NCBI GenBank assembly: GCA_047967505.1
Contig: CM106540.1
Reading direction: 5' to 3' (one strand)
Origin: Dipteris shenzhenensis
Lineage: Eukaryota > Polypodiophyta > Polypodiopsida > Gleicheniales
DNA: 64,000 bases
Below the pieces are notes generated by a model. The model did no database searches, had not been told where the DNA came from, and was given only the letters and a program-made list of their open reading frames with translations. Both the position numbers and the translations under genes were made by a program. Of the stretch, positions 46,350-59,777 are shown one piece after another; position 1 is the stretch's first letter; each line of letters starts with the position of its first letter.

Positions 46350-47400
46350 GCTTGTATCTTTTGATTTATAAGTCCAAACGGGGTCATGTTACATATCAAA
46401 TCAAATGGCAAGGTGTACTTTAGATGATTATCATGTCTTTGTGCACCATCTGGTAAAATTTAATGCACCAAAATATGAATTTGTGGTCAATTTGCTGCAT
46501 TGGTAAGATTAGTGGAAGGTAAGAATAAATCATTAGGGAAGGATATTTTTGCAATAACAAAGAAACATGGGTTTTGTTCCAAGAGTGAACAGAGTTAAAA
46601 AAGCTAAGCATTTAGATATGCATGGAATCTAGACTAATCCATGCAAGGAGTCCTTGGAAGATGATCTCAATTACTCTAGTGGAAAGAGAGAACTTGATTG
46701 AAGTAGGGTTTGTCTTTGATACAAACAATAACTTGGAAATTAAACATACAAACTGTCTCATGGATGATGTGAAATTAGTGTTAATGGCTTTAAAGTTATA
46801 TGCATGTTTAACCTTCTAGCATTGAGGGAACATATGCACTTTTGAATAAGTTATTATTTTTTGCTACTAAAATGGGGGATTTATAAATCTTTTATTGTTT
46901 TTTATCGCTCGCTTTTTTTGGCTCGCTCGCTTTTTGTCGCTCACTTTTTGGTAATCCTCGGTGGAACCCTGTGCAGCCATTCTCTATGATTCTACTCTTT
47001 GACAAAGACTTTTGATTGGAAGGGTGAATACTTCGTTTTTTATAGACAGCCATGGATTTGCAAAGCTGGCAAAAGAGACAAGGGACTTCAAAACACCAAA
47101 TCTACCGAAATATTCTCATGCAGGTTAGAACTATTGCACGTCGGCGAAGTCGTTCAATACCATCTAATGAACAAACCTGCATGCAAACAAATATATAAGA
47201 GAATATTTCCTTGCCATCATCAAGGCTTGCTGATTTGCAACCATAGTGTGATTTAAATGCCCCCCTCAGCAACTAATCACAATTTTGTTATTTATCATAT
47301 TACAAAAATTCTTATTTTCTACTTTCGTAGAACTGAATGTCCACTATGGCTACCCAAAGGGCAAAAACAAGATGAGTTTCATTCATAGGGCTTGCCCATT
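46350..47400. other. Unassigned
   Basis: AT-rich, with short GCTCGCTTTTT-type repeats at 46905-46950. No frame assigned. It lies beyond the endonuclease end of Helentron-2 and may hold that element's 3' terminus. Confidence 0.3.
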
Positions 47401-47439
47401 TTGAATGTTCTTGTCATTGATTTGTCATTTTAAGTCGAT

Positions 47440-48640
47440 CATTGTATAGAGAAGTGAGTGGTCTGACCACTAGATGAAGTTAGTCATTGTGCATGTTTAA
47501 GGGTTGTTTTTGTTTGTCCAAATGTGGTTAATCCTTGAAGTGTAGAGTGTAGTATTAGTGTCAATAAGTTGATACATGTTCTTGGACATGAATTGGTTTA
47601 TTTGTGATGATTCATGATTTTGTTTGTTTAGGTCGATGTTAAAGTCTCCAATGATGCAAGCAATGGTTTCATGTGGGATTAATGACATGGTCAATTCTAG
47701 TCTCTCTATGATTGTTGTAGCTCTTGCTTTGGGATGTTTGTAGACGTTGATTAAAGCAATTTGTTGTGAATTTATTTTGAATATTACGAGTAGGCACTGA
47801 GCTCCTTCTTTAATGTGATATTCTTGTTCCAGAACTGTTAGTTGTGGTTTGTAGTAAGTTGCAATTCCTACACCATCTTGTTTTGCAATGCTTTTAAATT
47901 CTGCTATGGTGTGGATATTTGGATTTTGTGCATGTGTTTCTTACTGAAAAAGTATTGTTGCAGACATGATGCTTGGACAACTTTGAATATTTTGTTTATG
48001 AGAATGTATTGATCTTGTGTTAGTGATTGAATGATATGTTGTTTGTGTGATGTTATCGAGAAGTCTTTTTGTTCTATTGTCCATAACGACTCATTTTGTA
48101 GTCTATGTCTCTCATTTAATACTATTGTGTCCACCTTAATGCATTTTGCCTCTACATTATATAGCAAGAAAAGGTTGTTCGGAACTTTGACTTGTGATAG
48201 TGTTGTGTAAGGTAGCCATGTGACTTAATGCCATGTGGGTCGAATGCTAGTGAGTCCATTGATAGTCCATGCAAAGGATGTATTGTTCTTGCTGACGCTA
48301 GTTGGATTGGGAACTGTGTTCATGTGATGGTATTTAAGTTATTTTTTCCTACCTAGAATTCACATCGGATCTAAGTAAATGAGGTCCATGCTTCGAGTGC
48401 AATGCAATCATGGATGTTTGTATGTCTTAATCTTGCCATCTTCCTAGTCCTATTATCATTGAATTTTATCCATATCCCTGGATGTGTCTTGTGCTTAGTA
48501 TAGAGCATGAAAATTATGTCAGCCCCATTGATGAGGCCGTCTTGAATGTCCAGATTTCTTGTACAAATTTCTACAATCATGCCCACCTTTAGCTGTAGTG
48601 TGGAGTGCAAGGCAGCGGTGTTTTTTGGATCATCTAAAGT
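47440..48640 (-). pseudogene. Helentron-2: PIF1 C-terminus followed by APE-like endonuclease
   Basis: Minus strand 48610-48371 gives LHSTLQLKVGMIVEICTRNL and IQDGLINGADIIF, paralogous to Helentron-1, then a TIHPLHGLSMDSLAFDP-type block (about 48260). Below it, the endonuclease has GVGIATYYK (about 47860), IALINVYKHP, IIGDFNIDLNKQ (about 47640), INHIWTN (about 47510) and WSDHSLLYT (about 47465). The GDFN, DHIW-like and SDH catalytic positions are better kept than in Helentron-1 (N replaces D in NHIW). The region between is broken by stops. Confidence 0.78.
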
Positions 48641-48679
48641 GCCTTGCTACAGACAAGAATGCCTTTTGTACCTACCATT

Positions 48680-49712
48680 CATGGAAAGGGAACACTATAT
48701 AATAGTCGAAGAGCTTCATACATAGCATGACTTGTACAATGAGAACATGCAAACAATCGAACATAATAGAACCATATTTAATAAAATGCTACTACCACCA
48801 ATAAAATCTCCAACACCTAGTAACACAACGTCAACTTCATCCAAAATGACGAGGCAAGATGAAAACCAACAACAATACAATATTGGCATAGAAATGGAAG
48901 GGTTGCGTAAGAAAACGAACATCGACCAAACTCAACCGAAGGGGCAAGGCATGATGCAAAACAAAGAATTCCACAAAATGTTTAAGAACTTAAACAATGA
49001 ACAACATATAATAGTAGAAGACATTATGTTGAAAAAAGAAAACATGGAAACAAGCAGTTCATTCTCTTCCTATCCGGAAATGCAAGAACATGCAAAACTT
49101 ACACTGTCCATGTGATAGTACAAGCATTGCTACGACATTACTCACATAAAGAGAGCACAGATGTTGAACTACCACAAGTCATTGTCTTAGCATACATAGG
49201 CAAAGCAGCTTTTAACATTGGTGGCATGACAACAATTCACTCTGCCTTGCATCTACCACTTCTCATGTCAACGCTCTACCAAAACTTGGAATTGCTAGTC
49301 TTGGATAAAATTTTGTTGATTGATTTAAACACATTCATTGCCATTGATATGCGTATGAGAGAGATTAAGCATAACCACTCTAAACCGTTTGAAGGAGTGG
49401 ATCTCTTAATGTGTGGAGATCTTTGTCAAGCAAGCCCAACAAAGGATAGCTGGATTTTCTCACAAAAAAACACAACATTTGCAATAATGCCATTCATATG
49501 GAAAGAAAAGGTCAAATACTACGAATTGGTTAAACCTATGAGACAGAATAAGAGCTATACAACATACAAAAGAAGACTTGTAATTAAACATGAAATACAA
49601 ATGCAAACCCATGACACTTATTTTACATCAATGCACTCAAGGATGAGCACAACAACAACGTCCTCAACATCCTTCAAGGTAAAGAGCACATTATACATGC
49701 AGTGGACAAAAG
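48680..49712 (+). pseudogene. Helentron-2: N-terminal helicase half, inverted
   Basis: The plus strand has an Asn/Gln-rich linker (48732-49115) and then SGNARTCKTYTVH (about 49078), a Walker A relic (GNAGTGKT expected). It continues VIVLAYIGKAAFNIGG, SALHLPLL, VLDKILL (Walker B decayed), GVDLLMCGDLCQASPTKDSW, YYELVKPMRQ, and after a break LFYINALKDEHNNNVLN (49620-49680). It pairs with the C-terminal half on the opposite strand at 48640-47440, so an inversion split one helicase gene at about 48.65 kb. Confidence 0.78.
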
Positions 49713-50576
49713 ACATTAAACTTGCTTTGTTATCAATGTTTTACAAAGTACTTAGCCTTTGTAGGAGAACCATACATATATTTTATCTACAAAATAGTTA
49801 TGGTGGGTTGCGTACTAGGAGTACATTGCTTTCCTACTCTATGCCCACTACAATTGTTTCTAGCATGATGGCTTTTTTCTCCTCAGTTGCTTTGGAACTT
49901 GCACCTAAATGGTTTGGATCGAAGAATTGGCTGCTTATGAGTGGATGCTTCCCTTTGGACCAGCTATATTTATGTTAACTATAGTGGAGTTACGTGGTTT
50001 ATCATATACTATAGGAAAGTTCAAGTTGCAGAATGGAGCTTGAAAAATATGTGGAAGCAATATCTTTGCCATACCATGTTGATACAATGCAAAACCATGA
50101 CACTTATTTTACACCAATGCACTCAAGGATGAGCACAACAACAACGTCCTCAACATCCTTCAAGGTAAAGAGCACATTATACATCCAGTGGACAAAAGAC
50201 ATAAAACTTGCTTTGTTATCAATGTTTTACAAAGTACTTAGCCTTTGTAGGAGAACCGTACATATATTTTATCTACAAAATAGTTATGCTGGCTTGGGTA
50301 CTAGGAGTACATTGCTTTCCTACTCTATGCCCACTACAATTGTTTCTAGCATGATGGCAGTTTTCTCCTCAGTTGCTTTGGAACTTGCACCTGAATGGTT
50401 TGGATCAAAGAATTGGTTGCTTATGAGTGGATGCTTCCCTTTGGACCAACTATATTTATGTTAACTATAGTGGAGTTACGTGGTTTATCATCTACTATAG
50501 GAAAGTTCAAGTTGCAGAATGGAGCTTGAAAAATACGTGGAAGCAATATCTTTGCCATACCATGTTGATATTAATG
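49605..50576. repeat. 486-bp tandem duplication
   Basis: 49605-50090 and 50091-50576 are direct copies differing at few positions. Each begins in helicase coding sequence (ALKDEHNNNVLN block) and continues into unassigned sequence ending GCCATACCATGTTGATA. Confidence 0.9.
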
Positions 50577-53452
50577 CTCCAAGAATTACTATTAATTTAA
50601 TTATTTTAGAAGGGTATACTATAATGATACCATTATTCATGACTGATTAATTATAGATAGTTATTGCCGCACTTGGTTTTAGAAATTAAAACTAACCCCA
50701 TAGTGAGGCTATTGTATGTGGAATAGATTCGTTCATTTTTTTAGGGACTTAGCCAATGTAATGATTTTTACTTAGAGGGATAGAAATTTGTATAATCCCT
50801 TGGACCCCATGCTTGAGGGGATCTCCATAGGACAAGCTATGGACCCAAAATGATTGAGTGCATTGATTAATTAAATTTTCCATCACTTACCATCTCGGCA
50901 TGGGTAAGCCATACAAGCGATAGATGTTCTTGATGGCCAACTTAAGTGTCTTCGTTGTAGACCTTGACGGAATAAACCAACACTTTTTGGGTTACCGATC
51001 CATGATTATCCATATTGAATCATGGCCTCTATTGGTTTTGGGCAATCCCACCATCCACCTAGCTGCTATCTTAAGGCACTCTACCACTAAACTAGCAATT
51101 TTGGCATTTCAACACATAATCTTAGACATCCCTATTCTATCCAAACCAATAAAATGTCCTTTTAAACTAGCACATTAGTTCTCAATATTCATCGGCACTT
51201 GGACTATCATGACATTCATAAATAATTCCACACCTGATGTCTAAGTCTAATGGTATACATGTGGTATACAAGTAAGTGACCATTATCAATGGAAAAATGC
51301 TTCCATCAATTCTTTTCTTTGCTCATCGCCAACATGTCTCCCTAGGACACTCCTTTAGACAAACTAATATCAGTGGGGCCATGCCCTCTATCTAATTAAT
51401 AGGACAAACTATTTTAATTCCTCTAAATTAGAGGCTCAAGAAGGTCACTTAAAATTATGTAACATAGCATGTGAGTTCAATATAAGGGGGGTTCATATTT
51501 GTGAGATAGCACTTGAATTCAATAAAAGGGGGGTTAAAATTATATAAGATAGCATGCGAGTTTAATTGAAAGGGGTTTTAATATTTGTGAATACATATAC
51601 AAGGGGTTTTTTAATTTGAAAAGTAAAAATTCCCATACATAAGTGGTGTATTAGTTATGAGAAGGGGTACATAAGGGGTATGTCTAAACCTCAAAAATCT
51701 GTAAGAAGGGGTTTCTATAAAATTCTCCTCAAATGCACATGCTATATAGGGTTTTCATGTATTGACCTCCCCAAGAACTCACATACAAAGTTCCTCTATG
51801 GAAATACTATGGTCCAAAACCTTCTCTCTTTAACAAAGAATTTGCATTTGATCTCTTTAGCATAGGAAAAATTCTCTTACCTCATAACTCACCAAAAATT
51901 TTCACTCTTTAGCCACTTCTAGCTTTCCATGTACATCTCATTCTACTGCCAAAGCCAAAATTGGGATGATGCCCAAGAATAGTTGTATGACGATGAGCAC
52001 AGAGACACCCGAATACACCTACATGAGGTGGCATGAGGGGAGATATCTAACACACAAGCATGGAGGATCCATCAATCTATAACCTGTCGTAAAAAGTGTG
52101 CACATGAAATAGATACATACTGAAAAATGTACTAACTATTCTTGAACAACAACTCAGAGGAGGCTTGAAGGCAAATTAGAGAGCACCAACCACCCATACA
52201 AGTTAGTGATCCACAAACTTCCACACATTTTTCACCAAATTCACTCCCTTTACCAAATCCCTAAGCAACCACCCTTAACACAACCATTAGAACTATGCCC
52301 TACCACCTCAACCTTCTTCACTACATCTATGGTGGAGAAGGCCACTAAGCCTACCAAGATAAGACCATTTCCTACTACTTGCTCACCAAGGATGGATTCA
52401 TACAAGACCACGGTACATGGATATATTTATGTCACATGGTAAGAGAGTTGCCATTGGTTAGTTGTGTGTATCCTCGCATACCCAGAAAAGACGAGCAATA
52501 GGGATAACTAGCGGTGCCAAACTATGTATACTATGCATCGAGAGGTGGAGTCAAAAGAGCACTATAGATGTTGGTGCCTAGTATATATTGAGATTAGGGG
52601 GAGATATCATTGCCTTTACAAAGAGGTATTAGGTTCACTCAGTCATGTGATTGACTATCCTCACCAAAGATTCCCGACTAGAGTTACATTGCAATTGAGA
52701 GAACCTCATACGGGCACACACCCTATGAGTTAGCTCACACCAAGATCACTCGCTTCTTAGATAGAGATATCCTCCTCCTCGACATCCTCAAATATCCGTT
52801 GCACACTAGCGAGGGAGCCTCTTATAGGCATAGAATCTACAAGCTAGCTCAGCTCAAACCAAGATCACTAGATTCTTCAAGCTACGTATAGAGATATCCT
52901 CCTCCTTGTCATCCCTAGATCTCCATCTTTGCACCAGGAATATAGGGCACACATCACCAAGAGCCACAAAGATTCGTGCTACCAAGAGACCAAGGCCACC
53001 TCACTCCATATTACCAAGACCACACCAAGCTCAGATTGACTATCTTGACCAGAGATGCCTATGCTTATTTGTGTTAGAGATCATGTCATATTTAGTAGCA
53101 GTTTTGAAAACTCAATGCGAAAACTTGAGTACTAGACAAAACAACCCATACATAATCATTTATCATGAATTACATGAACCCCATCAAGAATGACAGCATA
53201 GTACCTCTTTGGGGATCTCGAGACTAAGAGCTAACCTCGCAAGGTGAACATCCTCATTGTAGACTAATAGATCTTGGGACTTGAAGCATATCTAGTGTGC
53301 CATCTCCAAGGTCTGAGTAAGCAGTGAGACCTCCTTAAAGATGGACCTCATAGGCATTGGATCCTTCTGTAGCCAACTCTCTAGCTCCTCAAAGAACTCC
53401 TCTTGGATCTTGGTCCAGTCTATTGGGTTTGTTAGTCTCTCAAGCTCTTAAA

Positions 53453-53822
53453 ATTGAAACAATTATCATGTTTAATAGATTTTGGTTATAAGACCAACAT
53501 ATCATATGAAACCTGGTCAGATAGTTTACAGTCATGAACCCATACTCGGTAATCCATTGAAAAAGGTATTCCCAACACAACTAAAGTGGGCCAATCCTAG
53601 ACAACCATGGTGGTGCCATAAAACTACCTCGATCATTGGTAAGATTCTTGCCTATGTGCTTGAAATTGAAACTATTATCATGTTTTAACATATTTTGGTT
53701 ATAAGACCAGCATATCATACAAAACTTGGTCAAATAGCTTAAAGTCACGAACCCATACTCTATAATTCATTAAAAAAGTTATTCTCGACACAACTAAAGC
53801 AGGTCAATCCTAGACAACCATT
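53453..53822. repeat. Diverged tandem duplication, unit about 210 bp
   Basis: AAATTGAAAC...TAGACAACCA at 53453-53610 recurs at 53663-53822 with about one change per ten bases. Confidence 0.75.
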
Positions 53823-54373
53823 CATCACAGATGTGACTCATGCCATTGGACAAAAGACCACTATTGTGTATACCTGTAATAAGCAGAAGAGAATAAGTAA
53901 TGTTGAGATCCATAAAGCTCCTCAGTGCACGATCGTAAACATTTTTTTACTTGAACCAATGGTTAGTTGATTGCAGACATAAGACGATACCAACATTAGA
54001 AAAATGGCTAGAAAAGAAAGATAAACTCAAACTAAAGCTTCTATTATCTAAGAAGATAATGTCTCACTTCAAGGTTCCCCTTTGCCATCTAATGAAGAAG
54101 CTACAGTAAAAATAATGAAATTTATCAAACAAATGGAACAAATCTAAAAGAAGCCATTAACAATTGGAGATGCAAAAAGCAAAGAGAACTACCTTCACTA
54201 ATATAAGACCACATGAGTCACAATAAACTTCCAGGATTTTCTTCAATTTTGTTATCTTATTCAGTGCCTTCCCACCTTCAACAAAATTTAGTGGAAATCC
54301 TCTGAGGTGAGTGTGGTCTTCAGCATGTAACATTGCTTCTGCAGATTAAGTCCATGTGAGTTATTCATATGTT

Positions 54374-54378
<5 letters not shown>

Positions 54379-54448
<70 letters not shown>
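54379..54448. repeat. (CT)n(TA)n compound microsatellite
   Basis: About 17 CT units followed by about 17 TA units. Confidence 0.95.
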
Positions 54449-54449
<1 letters not shown>

Positions 54450-55151
54450 AGCAAGCAATGGGCATCTCCACCATGACGTTAACCAAGCCACCATTACCCA
54501 TCGAGCACTACGAACACCAAGGGTATCCTCGCAATGTTTGCATGTCCCAACTCAGCACTATCTCGGTCACCCGTTAGTACTCTACCAATTACCTAGGGCA
54601 ACTTGCCACCTATCTGCTTCACCTGCATCTCCCAAAAACTGGCCCCCCACACGGAGTCCCCTTAAATCCAAGCATGGGGCTAATAAAAAATATGGTTGAT
54701 CCCCACAAGGAGTCGTCTAATTTCCAAGCATGGGGCCAATCAGAAACATTGATTCATTCAATGTCTTGAGAATAAAACCAACCAATAAACAAGAACAATT
54801 GAACTTGTAGGACATAGAATAAACCTATAAGCAAAGATGATTAAGAACTTGAGACCAAAATCACATTTACAAAAACTTTATTAGACAACCCTATTCTCAT
54901 ACTTTCACAAACCTATAAATTTGAAGAAAACAAGAATGAGATTTAAAGGAGAAAAAATACTCCAACTTGCAACCAAAAAAGTAATCACACAGCTTTCTAA
55001 TCAATTATCGGAGTGTGCAGCTTGGATATCACATTTGGTTAAGCAAGTCAGACCATCTTGCAACAACTGATGAAGCTTTACATTTCCCAAGACAAGTTCC
55101 TTATTGTCCAGAGCTACTTTAAATGACAAATCCATGCAATAGTTTGACTTT

Positions 55152-56060
55152 GAGAGTGTGTGGGTATCATCATATGTGCTACAGGTTGCCATTCATACTC
55201 ATACTCTTCTTCAACAAGGGAGCTAGAGTTGAAATGGCATCATTGCTTAAAACCTTTTGCTAAAATTGCAATATGGGATTGCAAAGGATCTTGATTAATA
55301 ATCTGGAAAGGGATCGGACTTGGGCTCCAAAAAATATTCATGTTTTGCCACTCCACTTCACATATCCTGAGCGCCCAATTAAGTGCCTAAAAGAGGAGGT
55401 GAAGTTGATATTAACAGGAGTGATAAAGATTACTCGATCAAAAAAAAAGGTTAAGAAGGTTATTAGATTGAAGAAGAGCACCTGCTTAAGAGTTATAGGA
55501 GTTCTTTGTTGACCTCGAGTGCTTACTGTAATAGCCAACAGTTCAATTCACATACCCATGTGATATTAATAGTGCTCAACACACTATACACCATAGAAAG
55601 GCCTTGATGGGCATACAGATTGAATTTCATATAGCCATAAAGCTGAGAAATAAAGCTCTTTACCCTCCTTTTCTCTATGGCTTCAGATGAGTTGGGAACT
55701 ATAGCCTTCTTAACCTTCTTTTTCGATCGAGTGACCTCCTCTTTTAGACACTTAACCTTCTTAACCTTTTTTTTTTGATCGAGTAATCTTTATCACTTCT
55801 GTTAATATCAACTTCACCTCCTCTTTTAGGCACTTAATTGGGCACTCAAGAAATGTGATATGGAGTGGTTAAACATGAATATTTCTTGGAATCCAAGCTC
55901 GATCCCTTTCTAGACAATTTAATCAAGATCCTTTGCAATCCCATACTACAATTTCAGCAAAATATTTTAAGCAACGATGCCATTTCAGCTCTAGCTCCCT
56001 TGTTGAAGAGTACGAGTATGAATGGCAAGCTGTAGCACATATGATGAAACCCACACACTC
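55152..56060. repeat. Inverted repeat (arms about 300 bp, spacer about 315 bp)
   Basis: 55152-55455 and 55771-56060 are reverse complements with scattered changes, from GAGTGTGTGGGT to ACTCGATCAAAAAA. The spacer side also repeats the AACCTTCTTTTTCGATCGAGT segment (55715-55790). Confidence 0.82.
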
Positions 56061-56290
56061 TCCTCCACCAAACATTCCATAACATCTCTCAATGAGCGAT
56101 CCAAAGCCTCAAAAGCATATTGGTGAATCATTGGTGCTTCATCCCATATAATAATCTTTGTTGCTCTAATTAACTCAGCAAGGTTTTCTTGCACCGGTGT
56201 GTTGCAAGTAGATGTACCACATACTTCTAATGATATATTAAACCATGAATGGGGGTGGAGCAGCTACTCCTTCTCATACCTTCCTACACG
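55991..56290 (-). pseudogene. Canonical Helitron PIF1 helicase fragment
   Basis: The minus strand reads STCNTPVQENLAELIRATKI, then IIWDEAPMIHQYAFEALDRS and LRDVM. This is the Walker B region of the usual plant Helitron helicase, distinct from the Helentron helicases earlier in the window. After LRDVM the frame turns into the inverted-repeat sequence, so the rest of the domain is lost. Confidence 0.8.
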
Positions 56291-56539
56291 GCTATGTTTA
56301 GCATTCCTCGCCATCGCCTCATCCGTCCTAGCCTTTGTGTAAGCCCCTTCCTTCTACCCACGACCTGCTTCGCCTCAGCTTGATGCATTATTCCCCTACC
56401 TTTGTGTTCCACCTCAGCCACCTTCTCCTCCTTCCATGCCTTTGCTTTGCCCTCTTCCCTTTTGTTGCCCTATTTCCCCCCCTCTCTTGCCTCTACTTCA
56501 GCCTCCCCTCAGCCTCACCCCTCAACGCCTTGTTCCCCT

Positions 56540-57330
56540 CCTTTGCGTAGTTGGATGGATTGAGCTTTCTTGGTTTATGTCGGCTTCCCACTTTAGATTT
56601 TTGCATGGCTTCCAGTCGTGCATTTAATCCTACCCCACCTCCACCGATCGCTAAAACAATAGAGTTTCAGAAGATGAGTTGCAGTAGCTCCAGAAGGATG
56701 TTGAGTCCGAGAGTTCCACCACTCTTTTTGCTCGCATCCATGGTTCCCATCCCTCTAGATTGCAAGCTTGGGATTGGACTCTTGCGGCTTTACTCAATGA
56801 CCTTGCCCCCAGCCTTTCAGATATTTGCCTGTTGGGTCGGTGTCTCTTTCACATGATCTTCTCTGATCCTAAGGCAACAACTTCTGTGCTCAAGGCCAGC
56901 CCCTTAACCTTGGGGCACAGGATGATTTTCATGATGCCTTTTTCTTTGGGGTTTGATCCTATGGTGGAGGATGGTCCATCTTTGTCAACTATCACGGCCT
57001 CCCATGGGTTTACCATTGGCTACTTGCCACGATTGGAGCATCTTTTGGACTAGTCACAGAGATCCCCCCTATTCCTTGTCTACCCTCTTCTGCTGCTGCA
57101 GAGGTAGTTCACTCTGATGGGGTTCCTAGAGTTAGGGTTCTTGTTTCGGACCCTGGCATTTCAGATAACCATGTCTTCTTGATAGCTCTCTATTCAAGCA
57201 GAGAGTTGAGATTGTGGGTCGTTAGGATCAATGCAAGATCTGTAGAACCTTTGGGCATTTCGCTAGGGATTGCCCAAAGAAAAGCAGAGGCCAAAATCCT
57301 TTTATCATGTTCCTTCAGCTCCAGTTACTC
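56540..57330 (+). pseudogene. L1-type LINE ORF1 relic (DUF4283-like plus CCHC)
   Basis: Plus-strand frames give WDWTLAALLNDLAPSLSDIC, LGRCLFHMIFSDPKAT, LGHRMIFMMPFSLGFDP (DUF4283-like RNA-binding fold), then a CCHC knuckle CKICRTFGHFARDCPKK at about 57225-57285. Frameshifts occur throughout, and no ORF2 follows. Confidence 0.6.
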
Positions 57331-58400
57331 AGATGGTTGCACGTCCGCCTACTTCTAGGTGGGTTTCGATCAGGGTGGTCCCTCCACCTCCTACTCATCA
57401 AGAGGGGCCACGCCCTTCCTTGAGCTCAGATCTTGCTACACTCGTGGACCCTCTTATTTTGGGTGTAGCCAGTGATGTTGTGTTCCCCCCCTTGTGTAGC
57501 CCTAAGAGACAAGCAAAAGCCCACATGGTCTCTATTATGCATTGTTTGTCTACCTAGAGCTCGAGCACTAGAGTTCCATTGATGCTAACTTGGAGGCTCA
57601 AGCGGTGCAGTTGATCGAGATGGCACCCCAAAAGCATTGGGTATGGCACTGGAGATCTTTTTGGCAATGATGGCCAGACTAACAACTCGTGGAATAGCAT
57701 TATGTGGCATGTTTGCCCAAGAGCTACCACTCTAGTAGCAAGGTGTCATTCCTCACATTCCAATCATGAAGGGAATTGTAGGAAGAAATGAATTTCAAGC
57801 TCCGGATTGGGGGGATATTGAGAGACAAGCTAAGAGTATGAGTGATGTTGATGAAGGTTTGGGATGTGTTGAGCAACAAGGAGGTGGTGGATGTAATCTA
57901 AGAGGCTGTAATCAGTACTACTACAATTAGTAGAGATAAGAGTGAGCAACATAGTCTAAAGTATTCTTCTATCTGAACGAGGATTGTCACCAGGCTCGAG
58001 CATGAAGGAGGAGAGAAAAAAGATGGGGTTTAAGGAGAAGAAGGTGGAGATGGAAGGGGAAGAATGGGCTCCAATGAATGGGGCGAGCTTCAGCGATCAA
58101 GCAATATAGACATCTCCCTTGTTCTTTGACATGTCTTCTTTCAATGACTATAAGGCGCATCCATCTTCCTCCTCCAATCCGCCTACTGGTGCTGGTAAAG
58201 TTTTTCAATAGGAAGAATCTTCAAAGACACAACAATAGCACAGGAAGATCATGGAGCAATCAGCCTCTCGCCATAGCTTGCTAGAGTGCACTAATGATGA
58301 CGATGATGGTCTGTCTTGGAAGGTGTTGCCCATGTCAACTCCCTCCTCAAGCAGCTCATTACAAGGTCTCCTAAAAGCTGCACCACAGGCAAACCACTGC
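57331..58400. other. Unassigned
   Basis: No reliable family signal. A serine/proline-rich extension may still belong to the LINE ORF1 tail. Confidence 0.3.
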
Positions 58401-59446
58401 ACACAAACTTCCAATATCCTGCACACGCTACTCAATCCAATTATTAGGCAATCCTACAATCTCCCTACCAACCAAGTGTGCAATAGAACTCCAAAGGCAT
58501 CAACTAGCTCTGCACTTCTTGCACCTGCACAACCCAGTGCCCAACCAGTTAGACACGGCTGAACAATTACAAAACAGCCAACCAAACTCTAGTGCAATCA
58601 ATCTACCAAGACTTCCAAATAAGTCGCCCTTATCTATAGCCCCACCCAATAGCAAAAACCAACCCTTCTTGGTGAGGAATCAATCTCAAACGCAATAACC
58701 AATGAGCAACCAGTTTGGGAACGATAAAAGTAGGCAAAAGATAGCCTTCCTCTGCCCAAAATCCAGAGAAATCAAGTCACCTAGGTTGGAAGAACCCTAG
58801 ATCTTGCAAAGAATATTTGATTTTGCCCTGGCATCAAAAGCGACTTAGAAGAGGCCGCTCAAGCTTGGAAAGCTCCAAAACCAGTACAACAATCGAAAAG
58901 CACTCTTGCTCAACTCCAAAACAGCCCACAACACCTGCAGCTGCCTCTGTGTAGCTTGGAGTAGCAAAAATGAACTTATATGGAGGCTCTTGGCACAAAA
59001 ATTAATTTCTTTTTTGAGCTTCTGGCAACCCACAAATTGCCCCGATAGTCAAAAATCAGCAAGGCAATGTGAAAGAATAGCCCTGGAGCACTTTCCCATC
59101 TTGTGACTTGCCTCCCCCTATTCTATTATGGTCCAAAAAATAGCCCTCCAAGCAAATTTTGACTTTTCTACTTGCTTTTAGGCCTCTTGCATGCCAAACA
59201 TGTGTCATGTGCTGATTTTAGAGTCCCATGTCCAAAATAACAATTTTTAATCAACACTTTGGTCCAAAGAATTAATTGCCTAGCAACTGGGTGCACATTC
59301 ACAATTTCCAAGGACGCACTAGGAATTTTACTTCCCCAAGTCTCGCGCACATGGCTAGACTCTCGTGCCCCAGAGACTCAAGACAGTCACACATAAATTA
59401 CAGGAGTCGCAAATCAAAAGTCCCATAAATTCACGTCCTCATGACA
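58400..59446 (-). repeat. Possible gypsy LTR
   Basis: On the minus strand, TGTCATGAGGACGTGAATTT at 59446 resembles the LTR start of the 24.6-kb arm (TGTCACGGGGACGTGAATT), and a GCAATTAATTC-type block recurs downstream in both. The inner end and primer site were not found, so extent is a guess. Confidence 0.35.
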
Positions 59447-59777
59447 ATTGTGAGGTCCTCATGCTTGGTTGCTATGATGCTTTGTCAGTAGCCATCTTTC
59501 AAAATTCATGTTTTAGTTTGAGTTTTATTTCTAGATATGCACTTTCTACATCACTTCTTGGCAAGTCGGACTTAGGATTCTTAATGTAATTTATGCCCTT
59601 TAGTTTAATTTGCACACATTCTTCGTGTCTACACATCAGGACAAGTTAGAAGATTGCATAACAAATAGATGACCGGTCTCATATTCAAAGACTGAATTAC
59701 TTTATTACTTTAGCTTCATGCATTGAGATCACTTAAATTGTGACAATTGAGGCATTTACGTGTAAATGTTTAAGGAA

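Larger units (their letters stand above)
50577..55150. other. AT-rich region without recognisable genes
   Basis: Short frames only. It contains a degenerate repeat of about 60 bp with AAGGGGGGTT cores (51440-51620), a diverged pair at about 52725-52800 and 52830-52915, a tandem pair at 53453 and 53663, and a CT/TA microsatellite. No TE domain seen. Confidence 0.4.

Noticed and set aside
51440-51620. CRISPR-like or satellite array
   Set aside because: The repeats are degenerate, few and unevenly spaced, and the context is plant nuclear DNA; it is only a decayed tandem repeat.
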